DNA of 64,000 nt, taken from an uncultured Senegalimassilia sp. (GTDB lineage: Bacteria; Actinomycetota; Coriobacteriia; Coriobacteriales; Eggerthellaceae). Each line of letters starts with the position of its first letter. Positions within the stretch are counted from its first letter, which is position 1. The stretch lies in assembly GCF_934630535.1 (NCBI RefSeq), contig NZ_CAKTVU010000009.1:25905-89904 (forward strand), in the 5' to 3' direction. Positions 36,043 through 44,038 of this stretch are shown here, piece by piece. Under the pieces are notes generated by a model. It had not been told where the DNA came from, ran no database searches, and was given only the letters and a program-made list of their open reading frames with translations. A program made the position numbers and the translations under genes.

Positions 36043-36080
36043 AGACGGCAACACCGCATCGGAATGCGGCGCTGCCGTCT
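36043..36080 (-). terminator. Terminator of the nitroreductase gene
   Basis: AGACGGCA/TGCCGTCT outer stem with an inner CCGCAT/ATGCGG stem; the minus strand continues TTTCGTTT. It lies about 120 bp beyond the nitroreductase stop. The rest of 35739-36199 shows only a CTGACCAGGGGAAACGC motif (near 35868-35884) and no gene. Confidence 0.65.
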
Positions 36081-36199
36081 AAAAGCAACTGAAAAAGAGG
36101 CGAAAGGAACGAGCACGAGGGCACATACGGAGAACGCAATCCCATCCGCCCAAAGCCGGACAGTTAGCCCTACGTCCCCAAAGTGTCACGCGCGGCGGG

Positions 36200-36934
36200 C
36201 TATGCCCATTCGAATGCGTTGCCGGCGGCTAGCTCGAAGTGATACTTCACGATGCCGATGTCCGCTCCGCTGAATGCACCGCCGTTTTCGCTGATGGAAA
36301 CCTTGTTGCCCGCGCCGGCGATTCGGAAGCACTGCTTGTTGAGCGCCGTCGGGGCGAGAAGCGCCGCCTGCACGCCGTCCGCAAACCACTGCGGCTCCGC
36401 GCCCTCGTACGAGCTTACCTCGGGCGCCGTCTTGCTCTTGTGCGCAACGCCCGGCGTGGCGCCGAATCCCACGACCACGATGCCGATGACCTTCTTCCCC
36501 GGCACAGCCTGCTCGACGTTTTTGCGGCTGAACGTGCCGCCGATCCACCACGTGTTCAGCCCGAGCGCCTGCGCAAAAAGCATCAAGTCGGCGCTTGCGT
36601 AGCCAAGATCCTCGTCAAGCCCGGGCCTGTCGCTGCCGGCCAGCACGAAGTAGTTGCGCACGCCCTTGGCGAAGAACAGCTTGAGCGCGCCGGTCAGCGC
36701 CGACTCGTCGCCCACCTTCAGCGAGATCGCCAGCCCAAGGCGCTCGTTGTTCGCGCGAACGCGGTCATTGAGCTGCGAAATCAGCTCGGCAGAAAGCGGC
36801 TCCGACGTGAACTTGCGCACAGTATGGCGCTGCCGCATAGCCAGCTTCAGGTCCACGGCGCTAACCGCAGCGAAGTCCGTAACGCCGTCCATAGCGACAC
36901 CCGAGGCGGTGCCAACAGCGATGCCCATATCCAT
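36200..36934 (-). CDS. Nitroreductase-family FMN oxidoreductase
   Basis: 244-aa nitroreductase-fold protein. AMRQRHTVRKFTSEPLS is the FMN-binding start of the family. The middle has GYASADLMLFAQALGLNTWW and the C-terminal part GIVVVGFGATP. It likely transfers hydride from NAD(P)H to nitro, quinone or enone substrates. ATG at 36934 (MDMGIAV) has AAAGGA 7 nt upstream and is preferred over the longer frame. Monocistronic. Confidence 0.87.
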   Translation of the reverse strand: MDMGIAVGTASGVAMDGVTDFAAVSAVDLKLAMRQRHTVRKFTSEPLSAELISQLNDRVRANNERLGLAISLKVGDESALTGALKLFFAKGVRNYFVLAGSDRPGLDEDLGYASADLMLFAQALGLNTWWIGGTFSRKNVEQAVPGKKVIGIVVVGFGATPGVAHKSKTAPEVSSYEGAEPQWFADGVQAALLAPTALNKQCFRIAGAGNKVSISENGGAFSGADIGIVKYHFELAAGNAFEWA

Positions 36935-37050
36935 AGCGAAGTCCTTTCGCGCGCTTCTATCAAGCGATATCGAAAACGCGCCCATTGTACAACCGAGTTA
37001 ACCCCCGCGTAAAAAAGGAAAAGCAGGAACGTTTTCGGCGTTTCGTGTCA

Positions 37051-37201
37051 CAGATTGCGAGTTTTCCGAATTTGCCGGCGACGGAAAAGGCGCTTGCTGG
37101 TCGATTTCGCTCGCTGGCCGCAACGAACGATGCATTTGCTGCGCCAAGCGCAAAGCGGCACGCAGCCGACCGCGTTCACCATTCGGAAAACTCGCAATCT
37201 G
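37051..37201. repeat. Small element with perfect 21-bp inverted arms
   Basis: 37051-37071 (begins CAGATTGCGAG, ends TTCCGAAT) is the exact reverse complement of 37181-37201, around a 109-bp middle. Its arm shares GAGTTTT with the arm of the element at 19053. The 36935-37390 spacer otherwise holds only the MaoC terminator and, at about 37327-37370, three GCCATCGGCCACCC-like 15-bp units. Confidence 0.8.
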
Positions 37202-37272
37202 CGGCATATTCGCGCCAAAAGCTTCCCGCGCATAGAATCGAGCGCGCAACGCTGCCGGCAAAACGTCGGGCA

Positions 37273-37310
37273 AAAACACGTGTGGCAGGGGCGCATCCCT
37301 GCCACACGTT
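37273..37310 (-). terminator. Rho-independent terminator of the MaoC-like gene
   Basis: 13-bp perfect stem (ACGTGTGGCAGGG and complement), 6-nt loop, followed on the minus strand by GTTTTTGC. It lies 80 bp past the stop codon. Confidence 0.85.
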
Positions 37311-37390
37311 GCACATCATATTTCGTTCGCCATCGGCCACCCGGCCATCGGCCACCCAGCCATCAGCCGGCTAGCCGCGGCGCAAAACCG

Positions 37391-38269
37391 CTAGGCGCGA
37401 GCGGGGTCCCACTCGACGATGCCGTGGTTCAGGAACGGCTTGGAGTCGGGCGCGTCGGCGTTGACCATGCGGAACTTCGCCTCGCCCTCGGCGGTCTTCC
37501 ACACGATGGTGCGCAGGCGCACGCCCGGCAGCACCGGGGAGGTGAAGCGGCACTTGAAGCGCGTCATCGCCTCGGGATGGCCCGGGAACAGCAGGGAGAT
37601 GACGTGGCGCATGGCCACGCCGGCGCTGCTGACGCCGTGCGCGATCGGGCGCTCAAGGCCGGTCTGCTCGGTGTAGGACCAGTCGATGTGCTGCTGATGC
37701 CAGTCGCCCATCAGGCGATACACCAGCGGCCAGTTGTAGCCGTAGGTTTCCTCGTACGTGAAATCGGGCTCGCGGTCGGGGTACTCCACGGAGTCCCTCG
37801 GCGGCTGCTCGCCGCCCCAACCGCCGTCGTAGATGCAGCAGTCGTAGGTGTCGACCGTGCACAGATGGGTGCCGTCGGCGGAATACGACTTGCCGACCTG
37901 CTTGGACAGCGAGCCGCGACCCTCGCCGCGGTCCCAGATGGCCTCCTGGGTGACGAACGTCTCGATGTGATCGTTCATCTTGAACGGCGCATGGAAATGC
38001 ACGTCGATGCCGTAGTGCAGCGAGCCGGAGTAGTCGAAGCCGTAGTCGAGGGTGGTGGTCATCTCCTCGTTAACGGTCAGCGGCACGGCGAAGATGGGCA
38101 GAACCTTCAGGTCCGGGTTCTTGGCGTCGCCCTCGTTGACGTACTCCAGGTCCACGCGGCCGTCCCAGCCGGCGCCGCAACCAAGCGCGCAAATCTCAAG
38201 GTCCTTGAAGGTGTAGTCACGCACGAACGGGCCGAAGGTCTTCCCGACGATCTCAGTGGAAATAGCCAT
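37391..38269 (-). CDS. MaoC-type hot-dog dehydratase/hydratase
   Basis: 292-aa protein resembling double hot-dog enoyl-CoA hydratases. The N-terminal hot-dog has HYGIDVHFHAPFKMNDHIET. The C-terminal MaoC half contains the hydratase 2 motif region (ERPIAHGVSSAGVAMRHVIS) and ends with RFTSPVLPGVRLRTIVWKTA, as in (R)-specific hydratases. ATG at 38269 follows AAAGGAGAA. Likely acts on a CoA thioester in fatty-acid-like or aromatic degradation; no pathway genes are adjacent, so the substrate is open. Confidence 0.85.
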   Translation of the reverse strand: MAISTEIVGKTFGPFVRDYTFKDLEICALGCGAGWDGRVDLEYVNEGDAKNPDLKVLPIFAVPLTVNEEMTTTLDYGFDYSGSLHYGIDVHFHAPFKMNDHIETFVTQEAIWDRGEGRGSLSKQVGKSYSADGTHLCTVDTYDCCIYDGGWGGEQPPRDSVEYPDREPDFTYEETYGYNWPLVYRLMGDWHQQHIDWSYTEQTGLERPIAHGVSSAGVAMRHVISLLFPGHPEAMTRFKCRFTSPVLPGVRLRTIVWKTAEGEAKFRMVNADAPDSKPFLNHGIVEWDPARA

Positions 38270-38462
38270 GACATTCTCCTTTGGAAAGAGAACTGCGAAA
38301 ACGCAGCAGGTGATATAGGATTTCCCCACGTTTGAGCGACGCGGCGCAGTTCAGATCAAGCTGAGCAGCGCAAGATTCCCCCGAATCATTGCGCAGACCG
38401 AGAAAGGGGTATAACAAGCCCCGTGAACGAGATGATCAAACCCAGCCCGGATTCGAAAAGAC

Positions 38463-38565
38463 GCAGCTACAGCCCTTACGGGCGGCTCCAATGCAGCTTC
38501 GCCTGTTCATGATCGGCAAGGTTGCAGCCCCGAAGGGCGGCTCCAATACAACCTTGGCGTTCAAC
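38463..38565. repeat. Imperfect tandem repeat, ~57-bp period
   Basis: Two units carry GGGCGGCTCCAAT flanked by CAGC on the left and a C(A/C)(A/C)CTT-like and (GCCT/GGCG)TTC part on the right. It lies in an 826-bp gene-free stretch (38270-39095). Confidence 0.4.
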
Positions 38566-38898
38566 TGGGCGGGTGATCGTTCGGTCGAATATGCGTCCCA
38601 TCCCCGCGTCCAACGACGCATCACGTGGGATTTGTGACGAGAACCGACCGGCACCGCAGCAGCGGCCCCGCTTCAGTTCTCAGGTGCCAGCCTACCCCAT
38701 TCCGCTAAACGATTGCAGTCTTGCATTGCCCCCGCTTTCGGAGTACGGGGAGAGCCGAGAAGGGTCGCGGCCGGAGCGATGGAGTACTACGGGGGACGGC
38801 GGGACGGGAACGCTGGGAGCACGGCAGGCGAACCGGAGTGCGCGGCGCCACGGGAAGCCCACCCGCAACCGCTCTACATTCGTTACCAGCACCCCAGG

Positions 38899-39064
38899 AC
38901 TTCTGGATGGTTTTGCAGAAAATGGGCCCTGATTTCGCCATGAGTCTGGGCTTCTGGGCGGTTTGCTACGGGCGCGGCTCGCTACAGACATCCCCGACCT
39001 GGGGAAACGCCGGCGCCCCGCGTCCTTCCAAACCGAAATCACCTGCAAAACCGCCCAGAAGTTC
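38899..39064 (+). repeat. ~166-bp dispersed repeat, copy flanking the 251-aa gene (left)
   Basis: Begins GACTTCTGGATGGTTTTGCAG-like (first 20: GACTTCTGGATGGTTTTGCA) and ends CTGCAAAACCGCCCAGAAGT, so the ends are inverted. The middle has a second CTTCTGGGCGGTTTGC and GACCTGGGGAAACGC. The reverse complement of 40045-40211 aligns with it along its length. Confidence 0.8.
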
Positions 39065-39095
39065 CGAGCAGGATTGCGCAGCGAGAAAACCGGCA

Positions 39096-39851
39096 CTATT
39101 CATCCCAGGCCGAACGCCGCTCGGTGCAAATCTCGTCAAGGCAGCCGTCGTCCTTCGCCGAACCGCGATCCTTGTACGGGACCGACCTGGCCGGACCCGG
39201 CTTATACCATTTGCAAGATTGCGGGCCGTAGCAAAACGACTCGAAACGATGCTTCTCGATGCCACGATCGAAGTCGTACTGGATGGTGACGTTCGACACC
39301 GCCGCCCACACGCACTCGAAGCATTTTGCCTTCCAGCTGGGTTTGGCAAGCATCCGAGCGCCGCGCCACGAATACACGCTCAGGGGCGGCGCCGACATGG
39401 TCCACGGCGGACCGGAGTAATCGCGAGAAAAAACGCGCGGAACAGGCGTGCCATCGTAGCAAGGCTCGACATCGGTGACCACGGCAACCTCGGGTTCGCC
39501 CGCATGGTCGGCGCGCTCGATAACCCTAAGGGCGCCGGCGCGATACAGGTCGGCAAACTCCTCGTTGGGGTATTTCGGCGTCCAACCAGTGCCTCGGACG
39601 ACATCGCCGATGCGCAGGGCCAACTTCTCCTGCTGCTTCTCCGACACCGCGACGCAAAAGTCATAGCGCGGAAAGCCGCGGCCAAAATCCTCGACAACCG
39701 AATCGCCGAAGAGAACCGCGCCCCGGATGAAAACGTTGTAGCCGATTTCGCGATGCGTGCGGTTGTCAACCCAGTAGCGCCACACCGTCGATCGCGGCTG
39801 AACGGAGACGACAGTGCCCTTCCAAGAAAGTTTTACCTGATCAGCTTCCAT
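39096..39851 (-). CDS. Unknown 251-aa protein with Cys pairs, flanked by inverted repeats
   Basis: No family is recognised. The N-terminal 100 residues look beta-rich (VKLSWKGTVVSVQPRSTVWR; LALRIGDVVRGTGW), possibly an OB-like fold. The C-terminal part has Cys pairs that could bind a metal (KCFECVW; SFCYGPQSCKWY) and a charged end with CLDEIC. ATG at 39851 has GAGAGGG upstream. It sits alone between inverted copies of a 166-bp repeat (38899 and 40045), as if carried as a cassette. Confidence 0.7.
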   Translation of the reverse strand: MEADQVKLSWKGTVVSVQPRSTVWRYWVDNRTHREIGYNVFIRGAVLFGDSVVEDFGRGFPRYDFCVAVSEKQQEKLALRIGDVVRGTGWTPKYPNEEFADLYRAGALRVIERADHAGEPEVAVVTDVEPCYDGTPVPRVFSRDYSGPPWTMSAPPLSVYSWRGARMLAKPSWKAKCFECVWAAVSNVTIQYDFDRGIEKHRFESFCYGPQSCKWYKPGPARSVPYKDRGSAKDDGCLDEICTERRSAWDE

Positions 39852-40044
39852 ATCGCCCTCTCATCACAGCGAAACGGCTCGATATGCCGCATCGCCTTGG
39901 ACGCGAAAACCCGACACGTCGAATGGTAACTGATGAGGGACGCCGGCGAAACGCGGAATCAAGCGATGCGCAGATGGGCGCAAGCAATCGACAGCCGCAC
40001 CCACGCACCCGAACGCACGGCGGGCGCGCACGATGCTCATCCGC

Positions 40045-40211
40045 GACTTCTGGGCGGTTTTGCAGGCGGATTCAGCCCGAAAGGCTGCGTAGCACCAGCG
40101 TTTCCCCAGGTCAGCGAAGTCGGCGCCACGCAACGCCTGCCAAAAACAGACCAGAAGTCCGGAACCATGGCAAAATCGGCGCCCATTTCCTGCAAAACCG
40201 CCCAGAAGTCG
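40045..40211 (-). repeat. ~166-bp dispersed repeat, copy flanking the 251-aa gene (right, inverted)
   Basis: Ends are GACTTCTGGGCGGTTTTGCA and CTGCAAAACCGCCCAGAAGT. In reverse complement it has the same order of parts as 38899-39064, including GCCATGG/GCCATGA and the GACCTGGGGAAACGC motif. Confidence 0.8.
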
Positions 40212-40322
40212 CGGGGGTGCGGACGCGGGTGGCGGGCACGGACAGCAAGCAGGAGCTCGAGCCGCGGACGGCAGCGGGCGACGGGTGCAAGCGGCGGTCC
40301 AAAACTTTTCCCAGCTTCCCAC

Positions 40323-40351
40323 TTGCGCACTACTTTGAGGCATGCTACTGT
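40323..40351 (+). promoter_or_regulatory. Candidate promoter of the plus-strand ClpP/VirD4-like module
   Basis: TTGCGC (40323-40328), 17-bp spacer, TACTGT (40346-40351). It would give a leader of about 200 nt before the ClpP-like ATG. Confidence 0.45.
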
Positions 40352-40357
40352 CTTAAG

Positions 40358-40561
40358 CACCCGAGGGTCGCGAGACCCGTCTCCTGGCAGATAGGCCTTG
40401 CGCCTATAGGAGTTGCCGATGCAGCTGCCGTGCATCGGATTTTCCCGCACAACCTTATAAGCGACGCCCTGCGCGTGGTAGCTCATGCTAGCTTGCTGCC
40501 AATTTGCGCCTTCCCTGTTGCGTCCCAGGTTGTCCCGTCTCGCCCTCGGAAGGAGCTCGTC
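40358..40561 (+). promoter_or_regulatory. Structured 5' leader of the ClpP-like gene
   Basis: A row of short hairpins: GGGTCGCGAGACCC, a GGCC/CCTATAGG region, and GATGCAGCTGCCGTGCATC, before the ribosome site AAGGAGC. No known riboswitch class is recognised. It could be an attenuator or protein-binding leader. Confidence 0.35.
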
Positions 40562-41158
40562 ATGAGCGAATATGCATTCGTCTATCAACCTCAGATCATC
40601 CGCGAAACCGCAGAAGGCCTTAACCGCCTCGACATCCGCGACGAGATGCTCGACCAACGCGAACTCGAGCTTATGACCTCGGTGGATGCCGAATCCTGCG
40701 CCGTCGTCATCCGCGGCCTGCTTCATCTTCAGCGCCAAGATCCCACGGCGCCCATCACGCTTTACATCAACAGCCCGGGCGGCGAAGTCCAGTCCGGCCT
40801 GGCGCTTTACGACGTCATGCAAGCCGTGAGCTGCCCCATTCGCACCGTATGCCTTGGCATGGCGGCAAGCATAGGAGCGCTGCTGTTCATCGCGGGCGAC
40901 AAGCGGGAGATCCTGCCGCACAGCCGCGTCATGATCCACGACCCGCTCATCGGCGCCGGCGCCGGCGGCAGCGCGCTGTCCGTGAAGGCCCGGGCCGACG
41001 ACCTCATGCGCATCCGCGACATCACGGCCGGCGTCATCGCGCGGCACAGCGGCATGCCGATCGAGCGCGTCTTCGAGCTCACGGCCTCCGACACCTATTT
41101 CGAAGCGGAAGAAGCCGTCGAAGCGGGCCTTGCGGACCGCGTTGTCACCAGGCTTTGA
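40562..41158 (+). CDS. ClpP-like serine peptidase, module A
   Basis: 198-aa ClpP/crotonase-fold peptidase. The catalytic Ser is in CLGMAASIGALLFIAG, the His in RVMIHDPL, and the Asp in LTASDTYFEAEEAVEAGLAD, so the triad looks intact. Substrate groove INSPGGEVQSGLALYD. It is not the housekeeping clpP: no tig or clpX is beside it, and it is followed after 264 bp by a VirD4-like ATPase. The same pairing recurs at 50695-52700. ATG at 40562 has AAGGAGC 5 nt upstream. It may work with the ATPase as a two-part machine; this is inference. Confidence 0.85.
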   Translation: MSEYAFVYQPQIIRETAEGLNRLDIRDEMLDQRELELMTSVDAESCAVVIRGLLHLQRQDPTAPITLYINSPGGEVQSGLALYDVMQAVSCPIRTVCLGMAASIGALLFIAGDKREILPHSRVMIHDPLIGAGAGGSALSVKARADDLMRIRDITAGVIARHSGMPIERVFELTASDTYFEAEEAVEAGLADRVVTRL

Positions 41159-41170
41159 CGCGGTCCGTCG

Positions 41171-41394
41171 GCCGCGAGATGTCCGCCGGTTCGCCCCTCA
41201 ATCCGGGAATCGCCGGCCACGAGACACGGCCACCCTTCCCCAACCCGGGAATGGGAAACCGCTCCGGGGTGCTTTCATCCGTCGCAAAGCACGGCCGGTT
41301 CTTCCCCGGCCCGACAATCGACAAGCGTTCCGGGGCGCCTTCGACGGCCGCGAGGCGCGACGGCCCCTTCCCCAACCCCACCATTCACCAGCGC
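41171..41394. repeat. Degenerate ~65-bp tandem repeats between ClpP-like and VirD4-like genes
   Basis: Four units (from 41171, 41216, 41282 and 41347; the first and last are shortened) share GCC(G/A)CGAG, a CGGCC block, TTCCCC(A/G)(A/G)CCC and CGTTCCGGGG/CGCTCCGGGG. There is no open frame with a ribosome site. Confidence 0.6.
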
Positions 41395-41422
41395 AAACCT
41401 GTAACAGAAAGCGAAAGCAGAC

Positions 41423-43036
41423 ATGATAGACAACCGTGCGAATGCCCGCGCCGCCTATGCGGGACAGCTCATCCTCACCTCCGAGCACACCGCGAGCATG
41501 GACTCGTGGGCGACCGGCCTTAACAACAACGTGCTCGTTCTGGGCTGTTCCGGATCGGGCAAAACGCGCAATTTCCTGAAGCCGAACTTGCTGCAATGCG
41601 AGGGCTCCTACGTCGTGCTCGACTCCAAAGGCCGTCTGTATGACGAGATGGCGCCGTATTTGCAGGCCAATGGGTACATCGTCGACCGCCTTGATTTCAC
41701 CACCATGGACGGGGAAATCGGCTACGACCCGCTCCACCACGTTCGCTGGCGAGCCGGCCGCCCCCTTGCGCAGGATATCATCGCGATCGCCAGCGCGCTG
41801 TTCCCCCGCGCGGAAATGGGCGACGACCCGTTCTGGGCGGGCGCGGCGGCAAACTACGTCGCCAGCTACATCGCCTACGTGTTCGAGGCGCTGCCCGACC
41901 GCGAGTGGAACATGGCGTCGGTGGTGAGCGTGTACGAGCAGGCGTGCGAAGGCAACGCCGAAGCGTTGTTCGCCGACCTTTCCAAACAGGACCCCGACAG
42001 CTACGCCGCATCGCTGTTCCGCCGCGCGAGGAGCACAGCGCGCGCCGACAAGATGCACTCGAGCATCATGGGCATCATCGCCGCAAATCTGCTGCCGTTG
42101 ACGTTCGACGGCGCGCTCGCGTCGTTTCGCAAGGTGCAGCAAATCGACTTTTGCGACCTTGGGCGCGAGCGGCGCGCGCTGTTCGTGACCATGGATGACA
42201 TGGACCGCAGTTTAGCGCCCCTGACCAGCCTTTTCGTACGCCAAGCGTTCTCAAGCCTGTGCGATTTCGCGGACACGCGCTGCGATGGCGGCCGGCTGCC
42301 CGCGCCCGTTCGCTTCATGTTGGACGATTTTGCGAACCTAACGCTGCCCGGCTTCGACGACGTGCTTTCCGTCATCCGCAGCCGCGAGGTCAGCTGCACC
42401 ATCATCTGTCAAACGGTCAGCCAGCTTGAGGCGCGATACGACCAGGCCGTGGCGAACTCGATCATCGGCAACTGCGACCGCCACCTGGTGCTGGGCTTTC
42501 AGGACGAGCGGACGGCGAAGTATTTCGCGCTGCGCGCCAACAAGCTGCCATCGACGCTTCTCGAGACGCCGGCCGAAAACTGGTGGTTGTTCGAACGCGG
42601 CCGCCGCGGCGTTTGCGAGCCCGCCTATGCGCTCGAGCAGCATCCGGGGTATCGCGAGTTTGTCGCAAGTCGGGAGATGCCCGGGAATTGGGAAGCGGCA
42701 ACGGATTGCGAAGCTACCGCGGATGGCGAAGCGTCCGCAAATCGCGGAGCTGCCGCGAGCCGCAAAACGCCCGCATGCTGCGAAGCTTTTGCAAATTGCG
42801 AGGCATCCGCAACCTGGGAAGTATCCGAAGATTTCGAAGCTGCCGCTGATGATGAAGCGCCCGAGGATTGCGAAGCCGCCGCAACCTGGGAAGCGGCGGA
42901 GAGCCGCAAGGCGTTTTCGATCTGCGAAGACGACGATCTCGACTTCCTTCCCCCGCCGGAGCCGGACGACGAGGTCTGGGTCGATACGCTGTTCGACACC
43001 GACAACCTAAACGGCGATTCAGGCGCCGCAGCCTAA
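41423..43036 (+). CDS. VirD4/TraG-like ATPase without membrane domain, module A
   Basis: 537 aa. Walker A GCSGSGKTRN (41-50), a SYVVLDSKGRLYDEM segment typical of VirD4/TraG coupling proteins, Walker B RFMLDDFAN (about 297-305, Asp in place of the usual catalytic Glu), and CQTVSQLEARY. The N-terminus starts directly at the motor domain: there is no membrane anchor as in conjugative coupling proteins, and no type IV secretion genes are near. The C-terminus carries about 14 six-residue repeats of the x-x-E-A-x-A kind (42686-42937). Ribosome site weak. Confidence 0.85.
   Translation: MIDNRANARAAYAGQLILTSEHTASMDSWATGLNNNVLVLGCSGSGKTRNFLKPNLLQCEGSYVVLDSKGRLYDEMAPYLQANGYIVDRLDFTTMDGEIGYDPLHHVRWRAGRPLAQDIIAIASALFPRAEMGDDPFWAGAAANYVASYIAYVFEALPDREWNMASVVSVYEQACEGNAEALFADLSKQDPDSYAASLFRRARSTARADKMHSSIMGIIAANLLPLTFDGALASFRKVQQIDFCDLGRERRALFVTMDDMDRSLAPLTSLFVRQAFSSLCDFADTRCDGGRLPAPVRFMLDDFANLTLPGFDDVLSVIRSREVSCTIICQTVSQLEARYDQAVANSIIGNCDRHLVLGFQDERTAKYFALRANKLPSTLLETPAENWWLFERGRRGVCEPAYALEQHPGYREFVASREMPGNWEAATDCEATADGEASANRGAAASRKTPACCEAFANCEASATWEVSEDFEAAADDEAPEDCEAAATWEAAESRKAFSICEDDDLDFLPPPEPDDEVWVDTLFDTDNLNGDSGAAA
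42686..42937 (+). repeat. 18-bp tandem repeats inside the VirD4-like gene
   Basis: About fourteen degenerate copies of an 18-nt unit such as GATTGCGAAGCTACCGCG, coding DCEATA, NCEASA, TWEAAE and similar. They form an acidic Ala-rich tail. Confidence 0.8.
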
Positions 43037-43049
43037 GGGAGGAGCGAAG

Positions 43050-43772
43050 ATGAGCGAAACCAACATCCGCAAAAGCCCTTACGAAACGAACCGCGCAAAC
43101 CTGAGAGAAGAGAACGCCCGCAAAAACCCGATCGAGCAAATCGCCCGCAAAAACTCGAACGAAACGAACACCTGCGCAAACCCGAGCGAATCGAGCGCAC
43201 GCGCAAATCCGTGCGAAGCGACCGGCCGCAAAAGCCTGAGCGAGCGCATCGCCCACGCGAACGCCGCCCGCGTGGCAAGCGCATGGGACGCACCGGACGA
43301 GCAGCTTCTCGAAGCCGAACGCAGAAGCCCGTTCCAGGTTTGCGACGTGTATTGCGCGCACGCCGAGGAGCTGCTCGCGATCACGGGGCAAATCTCGGCC
43401 GCGCTGCCAAGCCGCGCCGCATACCTTGCGCGGACCAACCCGCGAGCGGCGGCGCATCCGGACAACCGCTCGGTCAAGGCGTATGCCCAGGTCGGAAACC
43501 CCGCATGCACCTTCGTCTGGGAGATTCGCAACAACAAGGAAGGCGCCCTGGCCAAGTCGTCGGACGCGCAATACGCCAAAGCCCTCGACGCCACGGACGC
43601 GCTGAAGGACCTCTGGGAAGACGAGCCATGGCTTGACGAGCTGCAGATCGCAAAGGCGCTCATCACGCAAATCGTCCTGCTCGACGACGACTTGCGTGCA
43701 AAAGTCCTCAAACGCGCAAACATCATGGCGAAGGAGTGCGCCTCCACCCTCGCCCCGTATCTTCGGGGTTGA
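43050..43772 (+). CDS. Unknown protein with N-terminal nine-residue repeats
   Basis: 240 aa, 13 bp after the VirD4-like gene, with a good GGGAGGAG site. Residues 6-68 are seven nine-residue repeats (RKNPIEQIA, RKNSNETNT, CANPSESSA, RANPCEATG and similar; DNA 43065-43253, 27-bp units). The rest is a helical domain of about 165 residues (QVCDVYCAHAEELLAITGQI; DELQIAKALITQIVLLDDDL) with no recognised family. Both this protein's head and the preceding protein's tail are repeat tracts of different period, which suggests paired flexible docking regions. Function unknown. Confidence 0.7.
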   Translation: MSETNIRKSPYETNRANLREENARKNPIEQIARKNSNETNTCANPSESSARANPCEATGRKSLSERIAHANAARVASAWDAPDEQLLEAERRSPFQVCDVYCAHAEELLAITGQISAALPSRAAYLARTNPRAAAHPDNRSVKAYAQVGNPACTFVWEIRNNKEGALAKSSDAQYAKALDATDALKDLWEDEPWLDELQIAKALITQIVLLDDDLRAKVLKRANIMAKECASTLAPYLRG

Positions 43773-44038
43773 AACCGGCAGACGGCGCGGATGCCCCTTG
43801 GCCCGCACGCCGATGCTCCCGGTTCGCAACCGCGAAATCGAAGCCGACGATAGATAGCGGCAAAGACGCTTTTTGCCGCTTTCGTCAAGGACTTCATAAA
43901 CGCATTCGCATGGAGCCCCAAGCCGGACTCCCGCCACCCCCGCCGCACCTCGACGGGTCAAAACCGGCAACTTCTCGCGAATGATCGCGCAGGCCAACGC
44001 TAGAATCTAACCGTTCGAAACAAGAAGAGGAGCGGCAC

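Noticed and set aside
42686..43253. CRISPR-like array
   Set aside because: The repeats are contiguous, in-frame and coding, without spacers.
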